This document shows, piece after piece, positions 34,139-34,795 of a stretch of DNA of 34,795 nucleotides. Numbering within the stretch: position 1 is the stretch's first letter; each line of letters begins with the position of its first letter. The notes under the pieces were generated by a model that worked only from the letters and a program-made list of their open reading frames with translations, was not told the DNA's origin and ran no database searches. The stretch is from Phenylobacterium zucineum (GTDB taxonomy: Bacteria > Pseudomonadota > Alphaproteobacteria > Caulobacterales > Caulobacteraceae). The stretch spans positions 1 to 34,795 of the forward strand of contig NMUI01000069.1 in the NCBI GenBank assembly GCA_002221445.1, given 5' to 3'. Position numbers and translations under genes: made by a program.

Positions 34139-34795
34139 ATGAGTGACTTGATTACTACGCAGTTGGCCTTCGACTTCAACGAAGACCAGTTCGTAAGCCT
34201 GACCGCTATGTACGCTAAAGCGGTAGCGGTGGGTAAGGCAGGCGGAAAGGCCGATCCCGGAACATGGAAGGTCAAATCCGGTTCGACTTTTATAAAAAAG
34301 TTGCGCAAACTAAATACTCCCACCGGGAGTATTTACAAAACGACCCGTGGCAAGAACGGCGGAAGCTGGGCGCACTGGCAGATCGGCGCAGCCTACGCGA
34401 CCTACCTCGATGAAGACCTGCACATGCAGTTCAACGCGGCAGTCCGGGCCATGTCCTTGGGTGATCCCCGCGTGGTGGATGTTTTGCTGCGCAACGCCAG
34501 CGAGTCCGATACCCGCCGGATGCTGTCGAAGGTATCCCGCCACAACTTCACTGACCGCATCAAGGCTGCAGGCGTAACTGACAACAAGGTATATGGCCAG
34601 CTAACCAACGTGATCACCCAGAGCGTGCTTGGAGCAAAGGTCGACGTTGTGAAGGTCCAGCGCGGCCTGACTGCCAAAGACAGTCTGCGCGACAACCTTT
34701 CGATGACAGAACTGGCCCGCATTACCTTGGCCGAGTCTATGGCCGCTGATGACATGGAGCGCGGCATAGCTCCGATGGTGGCTTGCACCAAAGCC
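34139..34795 (+). CDS. KilA-N domain protein (runs off window)
   Basis: LTAMYAKAVAVGKAGGKADPGTWKVKSGSTFIKKLRKLNTPTGSIYKTTRGKNGGSWAHWQIGAAYATYLDEDLHMQFNAAVRAM: KilA-N signature; no stop before window end. Confidence 0.85.
   Translation, partial: MSDLITTQLAFDFNEDQFVSLTAMYAKAVAVGKAGGKADPGTWKVKSGSTFIKKLRKLNTPTGSIYKTTRGKNGGSWAHWQIGAAYATYLDEDLHMQFNAAVRAMSLGDPRVVDVLLRNASESDTRRMLSKVSRHNFTDRIKAAGVTDNKVYGQLTNVITQSVLGAKVDVVKVQRGLTAKDSLRDNLSMTELARITLAESMAADDMERGIAPMVACTKA

Overview
The window is about 34.8 kb of a tailed, lambda/HK97-like siphovirus or prophage genome; the protein content suggests a betaproteobacterial or related Gram-negative host, but this is not proven. Most genes are on the minus strand. 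From right to left: a KilA-N protein cut by the window edge (+), an XRE repressor (+) divergent from a small Cro/YdaS-like gene, a 916-aa primase/helicase, a VRR-NUC nuclease, an SNF2-type helicase, small regulators including a possible Q- or sigma-like protein, and a secreted protein. Next comes a roughly 2.4 kb AT-richer island of short rightward ORFs and a ~650 bp non-coding gap. The late operon follows: HNH, TerS, TerL, portal, ClpP-like protease, HK97 capsid, head and connector genes, tail tube, tail chaperones, tape measure, tail tip, a GT2/methyltransferase, two collagen-like fibre proteins, fibre assembly, a holin-like gene and a GH108-type endolysin cut by the window edge. Main observations: (i) a canonical GGGAAAC -1 slippery heptamer immediately before the stop of the tail chaperone ORF (lambda G/GT style); (ii) three other genes each apparently broken by a 1-nt loss in a short homopolymer; (iii) a consensus sigma70-like promoter placed so that its transcript would start at the ATG of a 53-aa ORF (leaderless candidate) at the head of the rightward island; (iv) a 15-bp perfect inverted repeat with one arm between the -35 and -10 of the leftward early promoter and the other over the cro-like GTG start; (v) a repressor lacking a recognisable S24 peptidase domain; (vi) three 12-bp-phased GGTTACAG repeats beside the primase gene; (vii) strong terminator hairpins bracketing the capsid and tail tube genes; (viii) a GT2-methyltransferase next to Thr-rich collagen-like fibres. 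No database search was possible; family names come from motif and synteny recognition.
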